NCBI RefSeq assembly: GCF_048820935.1
Contig: NZ_JBMERD010000003.1
Coordinates: 62,001-126,000, forward strand
Source of the DNA: Algicoccus sp048820935
GTDB lineage: Bacteria > Pseudomonadota > Gammaproteobacteria > Burkholderiales > Burkholderiaceae_B
Length of the DNA: 64,000 bases
Direction of reading: 5' to 3'
The position numbers were made by a program, and so were the translations under genes. The notes beneath the pieces are model-generated. The model made no database searches. It saw nothing but the letters and a program-made list of their open reading frames with translations, and had not been told where the DNA came from. This document shows, in pieces, positions 8,341 through 17,100 of this stretch (position 1 is the stretch's first letter; the number at the start of each line of letters is the position of its first letter).

Positions 8341-8964
8341 TTACAGTGGCTCGGGTAGCCGTGGTTCACGGATAAACCCTAGTACAGATTCAATGTCGGT
8401 TTGCCCGTCTAATAAGGTGACCCCCGCATCTGGCGCCAAAAGGAAGGGTGCATCTGACGTCAGCTTGATTGGTGTCGTCTGGCCACCTTGCGAATGCGTC
8501 TGCCACCAGTCGAGTAAAGAGTCTCCTGTTGGTGTCTGAATACAGGCGATCACAGCTTCCAGATCCTGATCGTTTACACAACTAGGTCCGAGGTTGGTTT
8601 GTGCATATAAATGACCTTGCTGATCGATCCACCAGTGCGAAACCTGATCAATTGTCTGTCCGGTGTGTGCAGTCAATTGCATGGGTTGACCCGTCAACGA
8701 CAGAATCAGCGGGGCGCGTGCTAGTCGAACAAAAACACGCTGAGGCCCATTCTGAAAATACCATTCGCCGCGTTCTGTGCACAGATAGTTGCGATCAATG
8801 AAGGCCAGAATCTGCTCGTTTTGAATGGATTCCCCAGATGACAAGGGCTCCCAGTTTCCGTCGGGATGGAGTCGCCATTGACCACGTGGATTCAAAGAAA
8901 GCCAGCCATAAACCGCCGGAACATTAGGCCAACGCTCCATGCTGGCACGTACGAGATCATCCAT
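8341..8964 (-). CDS. Conserved protein of unknown function
   Basis: 207 residues, soluble, rich in Trp and Gln. The start (MDDLVRASMERWPNVPAVYGWLSL) and the segment RGEWYFQNGPQRVFV have the look of a DUF family conserved in Burkholderiales, but I cannot name the family with confidence. No catalytic motif, signal peptide or membrane segment is visible. The ATG overlaps the 3' end of the MFS transporter gene by eight bases, so the two are co-transcribed; a link to the transported compound is possible but not shown. Confidence 0.7.
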   Translation of the reverse strand: MDDLVRASMERWPNVPAVYGWLSLNPRGQWRLHPDGNWEPLSSGESIQNEQILAFIDRNYLCTERGEWYFQNGPQRVFVRLARAPLILSLTGQPMQLTAHTGQTIDQVSHWWIDQQGHLYAQTNLGPSCVNDQDLEAVIACIQTPTGDSLLDWWQTHSQGGQTTPIKLTSDAPFLLAPDAGVTLLDGQTDIESVLGFIREPRLPEPL

Positions 8965-10231
8965 GCATGGTCTCCCGACTCGGCAACGGTGTACGTCGGG
9001 TCACAAAGAATACGAGACTCAAAATCTGTGTAATAAAGAGCAGACCAAACGTCGACCACATGGCGTTGTCACTCTCAAAACCGAGCCACACAAAGCCATC
9101 CATCACAAGCCCCATACCCCACTGAACAGCAAAAGCACCACTAAACATGACCAAGTTATAGGTCGTTAAAACTCGACCCGCCAGTTCACGTGGAAATAAA
9201 AGTGCTGTTTGTGTTTGCATCAGAATGACGGCAGGAATCCCCGGTGTGAGCAATAACCATAGCCACCAAGCTGAGGGTGAACGCCACAGCAAAATCAGCA
9301 GCATGCAAAACAAGAACCAGTAAAAGCCGAATAAGGATTGGCGTGCCAAGTTAAAGTTGCGTTTTTCTAAAAAAGGACTCGCAAAACTCATGAGTAAATA
9401 CGAAGCCATGAGTGCGAGGTTAAAAAAGAAGAGGGCTAGTCCAGCATCATCGACCGATAAACCGAGTCGGTCGGTCATCCAGGGTCCTACCCAGAGCGTT
9501 TGTAATGCAGAAAAGCCACCCGCAAAGAAAATCGTGGTTGGGATCACGCGCACAAGAAGAGGGTGTGTCAGAAGCGACAGTAGTTTGATGGGCTGTGCGG
9601 AGGTAGCGTTTGAGCCTTTGGCGGCAATTTGACGATCTGTTTCGGGTACAAAAGTAAAAATGGCCAACGCAGCAATCACCAGCAAGCCGGACGTCATCAG
9701 AAAAATATCTCGCCATCCAAATGCTTGCGCTAACCACAAAGCGGGTTCAGTTGCACTCAAAGAACCTGTGGTGCCACCGAGTAGCATCCACATCGCGAGC
9801 TGAGCTTGTTTTTCTGGGGCATAACAGCGTCGGAAAAATGAGTAGGGTGCCATGAGGCAGGATGACACGCCTAGTCCAATAAAGATGCGACCGATTGACA
9901 GCATCGCGAGGGAATCACTGAATCCCATAATTAAAGAGCCCAGTGCCGCGATCAACAGAAGCACTGTTTCAGTGCGACGAGCGCCAAAACGGTCTAGCCA
10001 TTTACCTAGTTGCCATTGAACAGAAGCAAAAGCCAGAAAAAATGAGGAGGTTAGCCAGCCCAATGCGCCTGCACTTAAATGCAGATCGTCCGCAAGTAAG
10101 GGTGCAATGGTGGCATTTACCGAGCGTAATGCGTACGACAGGAAATAGCCTACGATGAAGCTCAGGAAAAGTGGAACAGAAAACCGCTCTGGTTGCCAGG
10201 TGGTTTGTTCGCCGTGCTCAGATTTGGACAT
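8957..10231 (-). CDS. MFS transporter
   Basis: 424 residues with about twelve hydrophobic segments. The first loop carries the MFS motif in the form GKWLDRFGARRTE (about residues 75-90), and the SYALRSVNATIAPLL start resembles anion- or sugar-phosphate-type MFS carriers. The charged N-terminus (MSKSEHGEQ) is cytoplasmic. It is the first gene of a two-gene unit with the unknown protein downstream. Substrate and direction of transport cannot be read from the sequence. Confidence 0.85.
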   Translation of the reverse strand: MSKSEHGEQTTWQPERFSVPLFLSFIVGYFLSYALRSVNATIAPLLADDLHLSAGALGWLTSSFFLAFASVQWQLGKWLDRFGARRTETVLLLIAALGSLIMGFSDSLAMLSIGRIFIGLGVSSCLMAPYSFFRRCYAPEKQAQLAMWMLLGGTTGSLSATEPALWLAQAFGWRDIFLMTSGLLVIAALAIFTFVPETDRQIAAKGSNATSAQPIKLLSLLTHPLLVRVIPTTIFFAGGFSALQTLWVGPWMTDRLGLSVDDAGLALFFFNLALMASYLLMSFASPFLEKRNFNLARQSLFGFYWFLFCMLLILLWRSPSAWWLWLLLTPGIPAVILMQTQTALLFPRELAGRVLTTYNLVMFSGAFAVQWGMGLVMDGFVWLGFESDNAMWSTFGLLFITQILSLVFFVTRRTPLPSRETMHG

Positions 10232-10402
10232 GACGCTGCAAGTTGCTGATCATAAGGTTTTTGACAATAGCACAGAGTCAGTGCTTTGAGCAGGGCAGTG
10301 GATTGGTTGCGTTGCGATTTGCCGTCTTGTCATGCTGCAAATATGTTTGAGCGAATTGCTTGCGCAACCTCGTTCATTCATGTGCGAGTCAAGCAAACTT
10401 AT
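10232..10402. other. Intergenic stretch before the TnpB element
   Basis: Upstream of the MFS gene and outside the likely left end of the TnpB element. It holds no ORF with coding character and no clear hairpin. The MFS promoter should lie in its first part, but I see no convincing boxes. Confidence 0.5.
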
Positions 10403-10418
10403 CAGTTTTTGACTTGTT

Positions 10419-10434
10419 AGCGGCTTTAGCCGCT
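10419..10434 (+). repeat. Left-end subterminal hairpin of the TnpB element
   Basis: A perfect 6-base-pair stem, AGCGGC/GCCGCT, with a TTTA loop. The loop and inner stem match the right-end hairpin at 12083-12102. Confidence 0.75.
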
Positions 10435-10687
10435 CTCAATGACTTTTTGCTAAGAGGGGCGTTTTGCTCACAAGTCTTCATGAAATGAATATAGCTGGAA
10501 GATACTCTAGCATTTGTTTTATAAAAATCTTTTGTCTGTATTTCGCGGTCAAGACTAGATGCATTTAATTCTTATAAGGGATTGATTTGACTGTTTATTA
10601 GTTACACGTTTTCGTCTAAGAATTGATTGAATGGTGTGTAATATTTTAGTAAAATTATGCGAATGAATCAGCCAGAGAAAGAGGATC

Positions 10688-12067
10688 ATGCTTGTTGGTA
10701 TCAAACTTCACGCCAACCCAACGCCTGAGCAAAAGAAAGTGCTTAGCCAATGGATGGGTTGCGCACGTTTGATCTGGAATGCAAAAGTGGATGAAGAGCT
10801 ATATCATCGCACTTTTGCGAACAAGTATTATCCAATAGGGACTTACGCCCCGATTGATAAAAAGGCAGCTCACTTCAAGTCGAAAGAGCTCACGCCTTGG
10901 CTCTATGACTGCCCTAGCCAAATCATTCGAAATAGTGCAACCAATTGGTGCAATACTTATTTCAATTTTATGAAAGGCTTGTGCGGTAGACCCAAAAGAA
11001 AGCCAAAATCAGACAGGGGGAGCATTCATCTCACAAGAGAACTATTCCGTTTTGAACATTGCTCCGACGGGAATATTCGTCTTTTCATTGGCTCAAAAAC
11101 CAATAATATTGGTTACCTATCATTCAAAAAGCATGCCAATTTCAACACCCCTAAATCCATCTACATCCGTAAAGAAAGAGGACGTTACAGCATTTCCTTT
11201 TGCTATGAGGATGGCTTTGATGCGGTTGGTTTAAAAACCAATCAGCAGCATTTGGATTACCTACGTGATGAATCAGACGAGTATTTAGAGCAAAACACCA
11301 TCGGCATTGACCGAGGTGTTGCGATTCCTGTCCAAGCCGGCGAAAAGTCGTTTGATTTCAGCGAAGGGCAAAAGAAAAACTTAAGCGAGTCTGAACGATA
11401 TATAAAGCGACTACAGCGTAGGCTTTCTAGGCAAACGAAAGGCTCGAACCACAGAAACGAAACGAAGTCTAAGCTCTCAAAGTCTCATGCGAAGAAAGCC
11501 AATATCCGCAATGACTTTGCGCATCAAACGAGCAGAGCCATCGTCGATGGAAAAGAAACAGTGATTGTGCTAGAGGACTTAAAAACTTCTAATATGACTC
11601 GCAGACCAGCCCCTAAGCAAAACGAAGCCGGTCAATATCTGCCGAATCATGCCAGTCAAAAAGCAGGCTTAAATCAGGCGATCTTAAACGTCGGCTGGCA
11701 TCAAATAGAAGTCTGCATTAGCTACAAAGCACACAAAGAAGGTAAAGCAGTTTTTAAAGTTGCTCCCCACAGCACCAGTCAGGAGTGCGCCCAGTGTGGC
11801 TACACTCACCCAGACAACCGCAAAACTCAATCAAAGTTTCAATGCGGTCAATGTGAACATGCTGACAATGCCGATCAAAACGCATCGATGGTGATTAAGA
11901 AAAGAGCAATCAGGTTAATTAAGGACACTGGAACGGTGTTGTCAGAGAAAGGGGTTCTAATGCCGCTCTCTGATACTGGGCGTGGAGGAAAGCGTCAGAC
12001 TAACAAAGCGAAAAGCAATGTTAGCCGCATCCAAAGAAGCGTCAAAAAAGAAAAAATAGCAGCCTAG
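10688..12067 (+). CDS. tnpB: TnpB, RNA-guided nuclease of an IS605-type element
   Basis: 459 residues, somewhat longer than the usual 400. The N-terminal helix-turn-helix/OrfB_IS605 region starts MLVGIKLHANPTPEQ. The RuvC-like catalytic acids are all present: D208 in IGIDRG, E296 in VLEDLK and D396 in DNADQNAS. The OrfB zinc ribbon has its four cysteines, C367/C370 (CAQC) and C386/C389 (CGQC). The long basic tail (about residues 405-459) is typical. TnpB proteins cut DNA next to the element's target motif, guided by an omega RNA from the right end; with no tnpA here, movement would need TnpA in trans. A ribosome site (GAGAAAGAGG) precedes the ATG. No frameshift or stop is seen, so it should be functional. 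Confidence 0.92.
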   Translation: MLVGIKLHANPTPEQKKVLSQWMGCARLIWNAKVDEELYHRTFANKYYPIGTYAPIDKKAAHFKSKELTPWLYDCPSQIIRNSATNWCNTYFNFMKGLCGRPKRKPKSDRGSIHLTRELFRFEHCSDGNIRLFIGSKTNNIGYLSFKKHANFNTPKSIYIRKERGRYSISFCYEDGFDAVGLKTNQQHLDYLRDESDEYLEQNTIGIDRGVAIPVQAGEKSFDFSEGQKKNLSESERYIKRLQRRLSRQTKGSNHRNETKSKLSKSHAKKANIRNDFAHQTSRAIVDGKETVIVLEDLKTSNMTRRPAPKQNEAGQYLPNHASQKAGLNQAILNVGWHQIEVCISYKAHKEGKAVFKVAPHSTSQECAQCGYTHPDNRKTQSKFQCGQCEHADNADQNASMVIKKRAIRLIKDTGTVLSEKGVLMPLSDTGRGGKRQTNKAKSNVSRIQRSVKKEKIAA

Positions 12068-12130
12068 CTGTTGTTTTGGAAGCTCGCTGCTTTAGCGGCG
12101 AGTAGTTCACATCGACTAGATTTGATTTTG
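11950..12130 (+). ncRNA. Predicted omega RNA (reRNA) with guide beyond the right end
   Basis: In known TnpB systems the scaffold RNA covers the 3' end of tnpB and the right-end hairpin and its last bases, just outside the element, act as guide. Here that gives a scaffold ending near 12110 and a guide of about 16-20 bases beginning ATCGACTAG at 12111. The 5' boundary is a guess. No independent promoter was identified; processing from the tnpB transcript is possible. Confidence 0.45.
12083..12102 (+). repeat. Right-end hairpin of the TnpB element
   Basis: CTCGCTGC pairs with GCGGCGAG (one T-G wobble) around a TTTA loop, 15 bases after the tnpB stop. It is followed by AGTAGTTCAC, the likely right cleavage region. 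Confidence 0.75.
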
Positions 12131-12297
12131 AATTGGTTGACTAGTAAAATCTGCCCAACACGGCCTGCCCCTCTGCGTTGAAAAACGTGCGGGTGGGTTT
12201 TTTTTTAGAGGCTACACGTTTTAGAGAACAACCGATCAGGCACGCAATTCCTAGCTCTTTAAATTGAGCGTGAAGCAAGTGTCTGCTGCTATTTGTT

Positions 12298-12371
12298 TGG
12301 AGGCGCAAGCCGGAATCGAACCGACGTACACGGATTTGCAGTCCGCTGCATAACCACTCTGCCATTGCGCC
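12298..12371 (-). tRNA. tRNA-Cys (anticodon GCA)
   Basis: On the minus strand the acceptor arms GGCGCAA and TTGCGCC pair, the anticodon loop reads CTGCAAA (GCA), the T-loop GTTCGATTC is present, and CCA is encoded (12298-12300 as TGG on the plus strand). The discriminator is U, as required for tRNA-Cys. It lies between the TnpB element and the broken lipoamide-dehydrogenase-like gene. Confidence 0.96.
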
Positions 12372-12539
12372 GACATGATTGCAAAACCATTTATGAATGG
12401 AACTGCAATTGTGGTGAAAGATCTTGATGGCGATCAACAATAAATTGTGAGCCAGGATCACATTTCGCCGCTAAATCCGGGCGAAAAGACGATTGTAGCG
12501 TGAATCTACCTATGAATCAAGCATTAAATCGTGATGAGA

Positions 12540-12577
12540 GACACACCACCTGATTGTTTGCATTTGGATGGTGTGTC
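12540..12577 (-). terminator. Hairpin after the lipoamide-dehydrogenase-like gene
   Basis: GACACACCA (12540-12548) pairs with TGGTGTGTC (12569-12577). It lies 10 bases after the stop of the minus-strand gene. There is no clear T-run, so termination is probable rather than certain. Confidence 0.5.
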
Positions 12578-12587
12578 CTTGATTGGC

Positions 12588-14030
12588 TTAACCCAGCAAG
12601 CGTAGCCCCAAGGGGTGGTCACTCCTGATTTCAAGTTTTTTAGCTGCATCAAGTAAAGCGCTTTGCAGCATTTCTTCAACCACGGGATGGTAGTAAGGCA
12701 CTTCTAACAAACTGGCGACAGTTTCACGTCGTTCGATACTCATGGCGAGCGTATGCGCTAAATGTTCGGCACGCACACCAATCATGGTGGCACCTAGAAC
12801 TTGACCATTGTTTTAATTGGCGTAAATATGCAGTAATCCGGCCGTTTCACCAAAAACACGGCTACGACCGTTACCTTGCGCTTGCGCTTGTCCCACAACG
12901 ATGTCATCAGACTTGAGTTGTGCGAAGTTTTGGCCAACAGAAATCAAATCAGGATCCGTAAACGCGATACCAATCGGTGTTTTACGTTGAAAGGCCAGTG
13001 GAGCTTGTGCAGGGTCTGCGGCCATTCTGGCGGCGTTAAAGCCTGCAATTTGGCCTTCATCGCCTGCTTCATGCATGAGTGGAACATCGTTGTTGACATC
13101 GCCTGCAATAAAGATGGGCAACTGGCCAACTTGCATCGTGTGACGATTAAAGACTGGTATACCTCTGGCATCGAGCTCAATGCCAGCTTGTTCCAGATTC
13201 AAGGTGTCAACGTTAGGACGTCGACCTAATGCTGCCAGTAATAAATCGACTTTGGCTTGCCGCCCATCGGATGCTTGCATCAAAATGCCGTCTTCTTCAA
13301 GACTGAGTTTGGGCTCGGTTTGTAGCCAAATCGCAAATTCTTGGCTAAAGCGCTCAATGGCGCGATTGGCGACTTCAGGGTCTTGCATGCCACCGATAGT
13401 GCTAGCGATATCGGCTCCTGTGACTTGGATGCCTAAGCGAGACATCGCCAAACCCATTTCAAGCCCAATCGCTCCTAAACCTAAAATACCGAGAGATTCA
13501 GGAAGCTGCTTGAGTTCAAACAGTTCATCGGTTGTAATGACGCGTGAACGTACACTGTCCAACCATTTGGGGACGATGGATGTTGAGCCGTTGGCAATCA
13601 CGATTGCTTTTGTGTCAATCTCGACAGTGCCACCATCGTTCAACTCCACTAAAACTTTGGTGGACGATAAAAGCTGGGCACGTCCCATAATGAGATGTTC
13701 CCCTGCACTTTGACGAATTCTGGATGCGGTTGGATTGGCGAATCCATCACGTTGCTGGCGCAAAAATTGCCAAGTTTGGTCGCGATCTAATGTCAGATTG
13801 GAGGCGCCATGCCCACCGATTGCGTCAACGGTGGTTGCCGCTTGCCATTGTGCGCCAGCATGTAAAGCCACTTTGGACGGCATGCAACCCACGCGCGCAC
13901 AAACAGTCCCCAATGGGCCGTGATCAACCAGAAGATAGTTGCGCTTGGCTTTGCGGACTTCACGCATGGCGTAGGAACCTGCGGTGCCGGCTCCGATAAT
14001 GACGACATCGGTTTGAAGTGTTTGTGACAT
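12588..14030 (-). pseudogene. Dihydrolipoamide-dehydrogenase-like flavoprotein, interrupted by one in-frame stop
   Basis: A pyridine nucleotide-disulfide oxidoreductase of about 480 codons. FAD site VVIIGAGTAG at the N-terminus, redox pair C44/C49 in VCARVGC, NAD site GLGAIGLEMG near residue 170, and GDVNN before the dimer domain. At codon 406 the frame has TAA (12813-12815), in ...HIYAN-stop-NNGQVLGATMIG..., exactly where relatives have a lysine in the YAD-K-x-G-x-ILGA strand. Reading continues without shift to the normal end, including the dimer-interface HPVVEE that carries the catalytic His-Glu pair. AAA to TAA is a single change. The truncated 405-residue product would lack that His, so it should be inactive. 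The ribosome site AAAGGAG is intact. Sequencing error is not excluded. Confidence 0.85.
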
Positions 14031-14209
14031 GGCGCGCTCCTTTGTCAGGCAGGGGTCGTCTAGACCGAATGCGTCAGCGCCTGCCTATGACATTGATTGA
14101 ATAATGTTATATAGCTTTCGAACATTATAGAAATTTATGTATTGTTGGCTGCAATACCCTCAAATGCCATGGGGACGCTTGATAGATGGCGTGTTTGTTT
14201 TGGTGGGGA

Positions 14210-14815
14210 TTAGCCTTTAAGCCATTTCAGATAAGCAGTGCGTGTCGCAGGTGACACCGAGTCGAGTACTTTCTGGTGACTAACCTGGTGGCGCATCATA
14301 AGGCGTGCATTGGCCACGTTACGGGATTTGCAATACCAGTGGCAGCTGTGTTGAAAGAGGTAAAGCTCTGCGGACAGATGAAACGCCCGATCTTTGCTCG
14401 ACCACTGATTGTCATTGTCGACGACGGTTTTGAAGCCAGCTGCATGTATAGCGAGCAACGCCCGAAAGTCTCGGGTCAGTGCCGGTAGAAAGCGTTCGGC
14501 GTATGGAATACAAAAGGCTGTTGCCGGAAATGCAGCGTTTTGTTCGGGCTCTTGCCGGAAACTATTGGCCAGTGCTTGTACTTGGCTGGAAATGGCACGT
14601 TCAGTTTGTTCGTAAGTTTCCAGAATTTGTATTTGACGCGTTTCGCTTTCGTCGGCAATGGCACGAGCATAACCTTGTGTGAGCGATTCCATGTGTTTTT
14701 CAATCTGAAAGGCGGACAGATGCTTGGCCAGAATCATGACGTGCATGCGCTGGTAGCGAACTCTCAGAGAATGAAAGATCACAAGGACCATCAATAACAA
14801 CAATAAGGTATCCAT
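14210..14815 (-). CDS. Membrane-anchored protein of unknown function
   Basis: 201 residues from the ATG at 14815 (a GTG at 14833 would add six). The first 20 residues (MDTLLLLLMVLVIFHSL) form one membrane anchor, then a long charged helical region follows (about residues 25-100, rich in Glu, Gln and Arg, likely coiled coil) and a C-terminal part with HSCHWYCKSRN and other His/Cys residues. I do not recognise the family. It stands alone, with the same orientation as its neighbours but separated from them. Confidence 0.6.
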   Translation of the reverse strand: MDTLLLLLMVLVIFHSLRVRYQRMHVMILAKHLSAFQIEKHMESLTQGYARAIADESETRQIQILETYEQTERAISSQVQALANSFRQEPEQNAAFPATAFCIPYAERFLPALTRDFRALLAIHAAGFKTVVDNDNQWSSKDRAFHLSAELYLFQHSCHWYCKSRNVANARLMMRHQVSHQKVLDSVSPATRTAYLKWLKG

Positions 14816-14845
14816 GCTTTGTGAAATTCTCACAGAAAAGAAGAC

Positions 14846-14871
14846 GTATCATCGACCATCGTCGATGATAC
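14846..14871. repeat. Perfect 11-bp inverted repeat
   Basis: GTATCATCGAC (14846-14856) and GTCGATGATAC (14861-14871) with a CATC spacer lie about 30 bases upstream of the membrane-anchored unknown protein. No T-run follows, so an operator or mRNA hairpin is more likely than a terminator. Confidence 0.6.
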
Positions 14872-15085
14872 AGTCGGTAATTAAAAATAATCGAAGTTCG
14901 ACCGTACTCTGAGTGGTTCCGCTTAGCGGCATAGTTTAGGACCGTATTGTAGCGTTCACACCAGTACCCGCGCAGGCTAGGTATTCCGTTGCCCGCTGCT
15001 CAATACAGGTTTATAGACATCGTTTCATTTATAGGACAGTGATAGCAATATATAAGATCTAGTGATGAATTGGCATCAAATATAC

Positions 15086-15097
15086 AATGATTCTCAT
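15086..15097. promoter_or_regulatory. Fur-box-like sequence
   Basis: AATGATTCTCAT matches most of the central part of the Fur consensus GATAATGATAATCATTATC. It stands in a gap with no intact gene directly downstream on the plus strand. Confidence 0.4.
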
Positions 15098-15204
15098 GGT
15101 TACTGAATCGCTGTAAATCGACTGCGGTTCTCAGTCAGGAGAAAATAATGCTCAGAAAAACAGATCGTTATGCCTGAGGTTTGATGTGGCGTGATGTGAC
15201 GTAA

Positions 15205-15972
15205 TTATCTGGCTGAATAACCACCGTCGACATGTAAAACAGTGGCCGTGATGCCGCTAGCCAGATCAGAAAACAAAAATGCAGCTGAATTGGCAATCTC
15301 TTCGGGCGTATTTAAACGCCCCATTGGAATGCGCGCGAGCCACTGATCATAAACATCGGGCGCTTCTTCTTTCAGTTTGTCGAGGATGGGAGTGGCGGTA
15401 TAGCCTGGTGCTACAGCGTTTACACGCACACCTTGCTTGGCCCATTCAACGCCGAGAAGTTCTGCCAGATGAGCGACTGCCGCTTTAGTCGCGCCATAAG
15501 CTGCGTGTGTTTCGGGTGAAACGACGCCAAATGCTGCAATCGATGCGGTGATTAAGACCACGCCTTCACCGCGTTCAAGCATGCGTCGACCAAACGCCTG
15601 CGCCGTCCAGAATACACCATTCAAGTTGATGTCGACTGTTTGACGCCAGAGTGAGGCGGGATAATCCACGGCTGAAGATGTGGGGGCAATACCGGCATTG
15701 GCCATAACGCCGTAGACGGGCCAACCTTCTTTCTCGAGCTGTTCAGCAACTTCGTTGACTTGGACCTCATCGGTGACGTCTAGATTTATAAAACGAACCT
15801 CAGCGCCCGTTTGCTTGCTAATTTCAGTTGCAGCCGCTTCACCGGCCACATGATCTACATCGGTAATGATGACACGAGAACCTGCTTGCCCAAGTGCAGT
15901 AGCAGTTGCCCGGCCGATGCCACCCGCACCCCCAGTAATCAGAAAAACGCGTTTTTGATCTAGTCCTTGCAT
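15205..15972 (-). CDS. Short-chain dehydrogenase/reductase
   Basis: 255 residues of the classical SDR type. The cofactor loop TGGAGGIGRA is at the N-terminus, and NAGIA, the active-site Ser in VLITASIAAF and the YGATK catalytic Tyr/Lys follow in order. An Asp after the second strand (IITDVD) suggests NAD rather than NADP. It ends HVDGGYSAR, a typical FabG-like C-terminus. A good ribosome site (CAGGAG) precedes the ATG. It is divergent from a LysR regulator that may control it. The substrate is unknown. Confidence 0.85.
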   Translation of the reverse strand: MQGLDQKRVFLITGGAGGIGRATATALGQAGSRVIITDVDHVAGEAAATEISKQTGAEVRFINLDVTDEVQVNEVAEQLEKEGWPVYGVMANAGIAPTSSAVDYPASLWRQTVDINLNGVFWTAQAFGRRMLERGEGVVLITASIAAFGVVSPETHAAYGATKAAVAHLAELLGVEWAKQGVRVNAVAPGYTATPILDKLKEEAPDVYDQWLARIPMGRLNTPEEIANSAAFLFSDLASGITATVLHVDGGYSAR

Positions 15973-16128
15973 ATTGAATCTCCTGTGGTCACTCTAACAA
16001 TTTAAAAAATCATATAGCATGTGTTTACCATACTATTTGATGTGCAATTAATCAAAAAAGTCGACAATTACTTAGACTGTCCTGAATATAGGATGATGGT
16101 CTTTGGTGCGATTTTGAATGAGTTTGCG

Positions 16129-17100
16129 ATGCAACATCTGGATGACTTGGCGTACTTTGCATTGGTAGCTAAGCATGGCGGTTTCGCGCCAGCAGAACGA
16201 GCGACTGAAATTCCTAAATCGAAACTGAGTCGGCGCGTCGCTGATTTAGAGGCTCGATTGGGTGTGCGCTTGGCTCAGCGTAGTACCCGTCGTTTTTCGC
16301 TGACACCGGTAGGTGAGCAAATCCGTCAGCATGCACATGCGATGTTGGCAGAGGCCGAAGCGGTTCGAGCACTGGCGCATGAGCAAACCCATGAGCCGCG
16401 GGGATTTGTTCGGATCGCGTGCGCACCGGCGTTGCTTTATGCGGTCGTTGGCAAACTACTCAATCAATTTGTGAAAGAGTATCCCCAAGTTCAGTTGCAG
16501 ATTGAAGCGACCAACCGAAACGTGGATGTCTGGCAAGACGGTGTGGATCTTGTGTTGCGGGTTCGGTCACCTGATGCGGTACTTACGCAAGATGAGATCG
16601 TCCGTCAACTCGCCCCCAGTGAACACGTGCTGGTAGCAGCACCTGAGTTGCTGGTAGATTTTCCGATGTTATCGACACCGGATGATTTGAACGTCTTGCC
16701 GACACTGGGTTTGGGTAACTCTCCTGAGACACGTGTTTGGTGTTTACGACATACCGATGGCAGACAGATCGATTTCCCGCATGAACCGCGATTGGTTGCC
16801 GACGATATGAATGTGCTATTTCATGCAGCGTTAGACGCCGTGGGTTGTGCGGTGTTGCCACGGTTGATGTTGCACGATGTACTTGCCCGTGGTCGTTTGA
16901 AGATGGTTTTACCTGACTGGGCACCACCGCCTGGCGTGATTCAGATTGCGTATGCGAGCCGTAGTGGTCAACGGGCCGCGGTACGCAAGCTCATCGATAG
17001 CCTAGCGGATGGATTTGCTCAGGCGTTGACGTGGCAACACGACTTTGATATTTGTATCAAGAACTGTCCCCACAGTTTTAAGCGCCATTGCCAAACATGA
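16129..17100 (+). CDS. LysR-family transcriptional regulator
   Basis: 323 residues from the ATG at 16129 (MQHLDDLAYFALVAKHGG); the frame is open further upstream but that part is not LysR-like. The N-terminal winged helix (IPKSKLSRRVADLEARLGVRLAQRSTRRF) is followed by a standard effector domain. It lies between the SDR gene (divergent) and a DODA-type dioxygenase gene (convergent), and its last 23 bases overlap the end of the latter. Regulators of this subgroup usually control an adjacent oxidoreductase; the SDR gene is the natural candidate. Confidence 0.88.
   Translation: MQHLDDLAYFALVAKHGGFAPAERATEIPKSKLSRRVADLEARLGVRLAQRSTRRFSLTPVGEQIRQHAHAMLAEAEAVRALAHEQTHEPRGFVRIACAPALLYAVVGKLLNQFVKEYPQVQLQIEATNRNVDVWQDGVDLVLRVRSPDAVLTQDEIVRQLAPSEHVLVAAPELLVDFPMLSTPDDLNVLPTLGLGNSPETRVWCLRHTDGRQIDFPHEPRLVADDMNVLFHAALDAVGCAVLPRLMLHDVLARGRLKMVLPDWAPPPGVIQIAYASRSGQRAAVRKLIDSLADGFAQALTWQHDFDICIKNCPHSFKRHCQT

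Larger units (their letters stand above)
10403..12110 (+). mobile_element. IS200/IS605-type element with tnpB only (IS1341 group)
   Basis: The element consists of a left end with hairpin AGCGGC-TTTA-GCCGCT (10419-10434), about 250 bases of leader, tnpB, and a right end with hairpin CTCGCTGC-TTTA-GCGGCGAG (12083-12102). Both hairpins share the same TTTA loop and the core GCTTTAGC, as expected for the subterminal palindromes recognised by TnpA of this family. There is no tnpA and there are no terminal inverted repeats or target duplication, also as expected. I place the left end after TTAT (10399-10402) and the right end at TTCAC (12106-12110); these exact ends are inference. Confidence 0.7.
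14834..15204. other. Intergenic stretch with Fur-box-like site and a nine-codon ORF
   Basis: About 370 bases without a normal gene, between two minus-strand genes. It contains the inverted repeat at 14846-14871, a Fur-box-like site at 15086-15097 and, 40 bases further, a strong ribosome site (TCAGGAGA) before ATG at 15148 that opens only nine codons (MLRKTDRYA, stop at 15175). This looks like the leader of a gene whose body has been deleted. Confidence 0.45.
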
